Below, piece by piece: positions 14,069 to 15,884 of a stretch of DNA of 15,884 nucleotides (position 1 is the first letter of the stretch; the number at the start of each line of letters is the position of its first letter). This DNA is from an uncultured Catenibacterium sp. (lineage in GTDB: Bacteria; Bacillota_I; Bacilli_A; Erysipelotrichales; Coprobacillaceae), in assembly GCA_900764725.1 (NCBI GenBank), contig CAAFPB010000085.1, positions 1 to 15,884 of the forward strand. The letters are read 5' to 3'. Made by a program: the position numbers and the translations under genes. The notes under the pieces were generated by a model. It was given only the letters and a program-made list of their open reading frames with translations, was not told the DNA's origin and did not search any database.

Positions 14069-14119
14069 GTTTATAGATTTATTACGCTTAATCTACACAA
14101 CCAACTTCCACTTATAAGC

Positions 14120-14136
14120 AAGCAAAAAGTGTGCCA
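14120..14136 (-). promoter_or_regulatory. Ninth sigma-54-like element in a degenerate repeat, overlapping a terminator
   Basis: Minus-strand TGGCAC-ACTTT-TTGCTT, exactly 68 bases from the eighth element and so in register, but the surrounding unit has diverged. Preceded by T (TTGGCAC), it matches the consensus as well as the others. Its -24 half is the downstream arm of the activator gene's terminator, and the T-tract is its N5 spacer. Confidence 0.7.
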
Positions 14137-14150
14137 ATTAATGGCACACT
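14124..14150 (-). terminator. Rho-independent terminator of the sigma-54 activator gene
   Basis: On the minus strand AGTGTGCCA-TTAAT-TGGCACACT forms a perfect 9-pair stem followed by TTTT. The stem overlaps the last bases of the activator's TAG stop (14151-14149), so the gene ends inside its own terminator. Confidence 0.85.
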
Positions 14151-15884
14151 AATCATTTATAATATAGTTGTATATATATTCTATTTCTTCATCTGGAATC
14201 TCAACGTTGTAGTATGTCTTAACTTCTTTCATTGAGATATTTACTTGATCTATAAACTCTTGATGCTTTTCTTTAAAGTCTTGATCAGTAAAGTTTGAAA
14301 TAGCTTGTCTTGTAACTAATCTTTCTACAAGACAACAGATATGAACATATAATCCAAAGCATGTTCTATTCTTAAATCTCTTATGTAAGATATTCTGTAG
14401 ATGATCAATTCCTTTCGCTACATGTTCTAGTAGTTTATCTGGATTTAATATAGTTAAGTTATTCATGACATTAGATAATGTGAAATTACGTAAGATATTC
14501 TTTTCGAATATCTCCATCTGATCTTGAGTCATATACTTCCCAAAATATACTTCTATCGCATTCTGACCCTCATTAATAATCAATTCCTGTATACCTATAT
14601 ATTTCATAGATTCAATATTTGGATCAAGTGTTCCAATGACACAGACGACTTCATAATCATTCATTAACTGATCATAGACCTGTTTACGTATTAAAGCAGG
14701 ATAATCATAAGTAATAATCTTTAGATTTGAATCTTCAGGTAAAGAATTGAATAAGATTTCTTTGATCTTATTCGCTGTACCAATTCCTGATGCACAAGAA
14801 CAGATTACAATAGGTTCTTTCTTTTTCTTAAGTTCTACATGCGTTTTATAGATGTTTTCCTTAAGAATAGAATCAATTACTTCAGTCACGGTTTTATTGA
14901 GTTTAATTCCCTGTCCTATTTCTAACGCACATTTAGTATTAATATTGTTTACTAAGGCAATATCTGCATTACTTGTATCTAATCCCTGATATATTTCTTC
15001 AAGAGAGCCCATATCAACTAATAAATAAAGTTTTGAGATATTACCAACATGTGCAATGTAATCATTAATCTTTCTTGTAATAGTTTGTACATCCACATCC
15101 AACGGCATATCAATCGCATCAAATATATAACTATTCAACATTCTATTAGCTGCTTCCGCAATAGAACTTGCAGTTGAATAACCATGCGCAATAATAACCG
15201 CAATTGTGAGATCTTCACCAGAATGTGCAAAATACTTAATCATACAAATACAGATAATACATTCTACAAACTCATCAATATCCTGGTTCATATTATTCTT
15301 TAAGTAACGAGAAACTTCCTGTCCTATTTCATATTCACGATGAAATTCAAGTTTTAGATATTTCTTTAAGTTTTTTACTTCATCATAATTCTCATTGATC
15401 CAGTTATTTGTAAGATATGTATTCTTAGAGAATTCTGAGACATATGTCGCAAGTGCAATCAACTCATTATGTGAAGTCCTAAAGCCATAATGTTCAGTGA
15501 TATTATTAAATATCTTTTCTAGATAGTTTGTAAGATAATCAATTGAATCTGCACGATTATCATTAAATATAAGCTTCTCAAAATATCTATCTACAGTATT
15601 CTGTGCATTTACTGCAAATGACTGATCTCTTTTAAGATTAATTAATGATTGATAAAAATCTTTAATGATGCCCTGATCTGATACAGGAAGAAGTGTGTTA
15701 AGAGACACAAGTTTATGCTTCTTCATAATCATAGAGGAAACATCTATACTATTTCTAATACTGTCAGGTAAATCATAAGCATGAATTTCTAACGTATCTG
15801 AATTACTTTTATATAATGCACTCACACAGCTTGCCTGAATAGTATTAGTCAGTTCACCAATATTACCTACAAATGTATGATTCA
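14149..15884 (-). CDS. LevR/GfrR-type sigma-54-dependent transcriptional activator with PTS regulation domains (partial, N-terminus beyond window)
   Basis: C-terminal 577 residues of an activator that opens sigma-54 promoters using ATP. The frame is open to the window edge: the first visible residues 'NHTFVGNIGELTNTIQASCVSAL' are the end of an AAA+ domain (LevR-type 'GNIGxL'), so the ATG at 15825 is internal. Next come a PRD (about 70-170, with 'HYGFRTSHNELIALATYVSEF'), an EIIA-Man-like domain with a candidate phospho-His in 'IIAHGYSTASSIAEAANRML', an EIIB-like domain with 'VICSCASGIGTANKI' (candidate phospho-Cys), and a second PRD with 'FGLYVHICCLVERLVTRQ'. Phosphorylation by HPr and the PTS enzymes controls such proteins. 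Its target is almost certainly the PTS operon directly downstream, whose intergenic region is full of sigma-54 elements. Helix-turn-helix and Walker motifs would lie outside the window. Confidence 0.92.
   Translation of the reverse strand, partial: NHTFVGNIGELTNTIQASCVSALYKSNSDTLEIHAYDLPDSIRNSIDVSSMIMKKHKLVSLNTLLPVSDQGIIKDFYQSLINLKRDQSFAVNAQNTVDRYFEKLIFNDNRADSIDYLTNYLEKIFNNITEHYGFRTSHNELIALATYVSEFSKNTYLTNNWINENYDEVKNLKKYLKLEFHREYEIGQEVSRYLKNNMNQDIDEFVECIICICMIKYFAHSGEDLTIAVIIAHGYSTASSIAEAANRMLNSYIFDAIDMPLDVDVQTITRKINDYIAHVGNISKLYLLVDMGSLEEIYQGLDTSNADIALVNNINTKCALEIGQGIKLNKTVTEVIDSILKENIYKTHVELKKKKEPIVICSCASGIGTANKIKEILFNSLPEDSNLKIITYDYPALIRKQVYDQLMNDYEVVCVIGTLDPNIESMKYIGIQELIINEGQNAIEVYFGKYMTQDQMEIFEKNILRNFTLSNVMNNLTILNPDKLLEHVAKGIDHLQNILHKRFKNRTCFGLYVHICCLVERLVTRQAISNFTDQDFKEKHQEFIDQVNISMKEVKTYYNVEIPDEEIEYIYNYIIND

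Larger units (their letters stand above)
13576..14117. repeat. Eight tandem 67-68 bp repeats, each carrying a sigma-54 promoter-like element
   Basis: Units start at 13576, 13644, 13711, 13779, 13847, 13914, 13982 and 14050. Six are 68 bp and the other two (second and fifth) are 67 bp. Each contains on the minus strand TGGCAC-N5-TTGCTT (unit bases 3-19) and a dyad around AGAT...ATCT (unit bases about 26-45; AGATTAA-N6-TTAATCT in the commonest form). Differences fall mostly in the N5 spacer, the dyad loop and a GTACA/GCATA/ACACA block, while the -24/-12 bases never change. Units 2-4 and 5-7 repeat the same long-range pattern (one 67-mer then two 68-mers), suggesting a 203 bp block duplication. 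There are no unique spacers, so this is not a CRISPR array. Confidence 0.97.

Noticed and set aside
13576..14117. The repeat array considered as a CRISPR array
   Set aside because: The whole 67-68 bp unit is repeated with no unique spacers, and no cas genes are present.
13576..14117. The array considered as a coding repeat
   Set aside because: Units of both 67 and 68 bp change the frame, and no long open frame crosses them on either strand.

Overview
This window comes from a low-GC Gram-positive bacterium (Bacillota), most likely a strict anaerobe of the gut type. The evidence is the AT-rich sequence, strong AGGAGG-type ribosome binding sites, a Gram-positive solute-binding lipoprotein, an anaerobic ribonucleotide reductase activase, a nickel-pincer cofactor operon ordered as in lactobacilli, and a sigma-54/LevR-controlled mannose-family PTS. 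Erysipelotrichia is a plausible class, but no sequence here proves it. Every gene I accept lies on the minus strand, so the natural reading direction is from right to left.

Reading right to left, positions 15884-14149 hold the C-terminal part of a LevR/GfrR-type sigma-54 activator (end of the AAA+ domain, PRD, EIIA-like, EIIB-like, PRD). Then comes a 13576-14151 intergenic array of eight 67-68 bp tandem repeats plus a degenerate ninth in exact register. Read on the minus strand, every unit contains a sigma-54 -24/-12 element (TGGCAC-N5-TTGCTT). The array faces an operon of mannose-family PTS IIA, IIB, IIC and IID (13546-11016), followed by a SIS-domain Amadori-product deglycase (10982-9987). 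The PTS would import and 6-phosphorylate a sugar-amino acid adduct, and the deglycase would split it. A hairpin separates these genes from a HAD phosphatase (9936-9292) and a small membrane-anchored protein of unknown function (9287-8652).

Positions 8573-7970 hold a Phd/YefM-RelE/ParE toxin-antitoxin pair with a perfect 14-bp-arm operator. Positions 7806-6847 encode an XRE-family regulator with about six membrane segments. Terminators follow the toxin gene and the XRE gene.

Positions 6700-994 form a tight operon: larB, larC1, larC2, larE, larMN, larQ, larO, then an nrdG-like radical SAM activase. It makes the nickel-pincer nucleotide cofactor and imports nickel, but no lactate racemase (larA) is present in the window. 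larC is split into two overlapping frames, consistent with programmed frameshifting. The left edge (897-1) is the N-terminal part of an OppA-like peptide-binding lipoprotein with its own promoter.

The most remarkable feature is the array of nine sigma-54 promoter-like elements between the activator and its presumed target operon.
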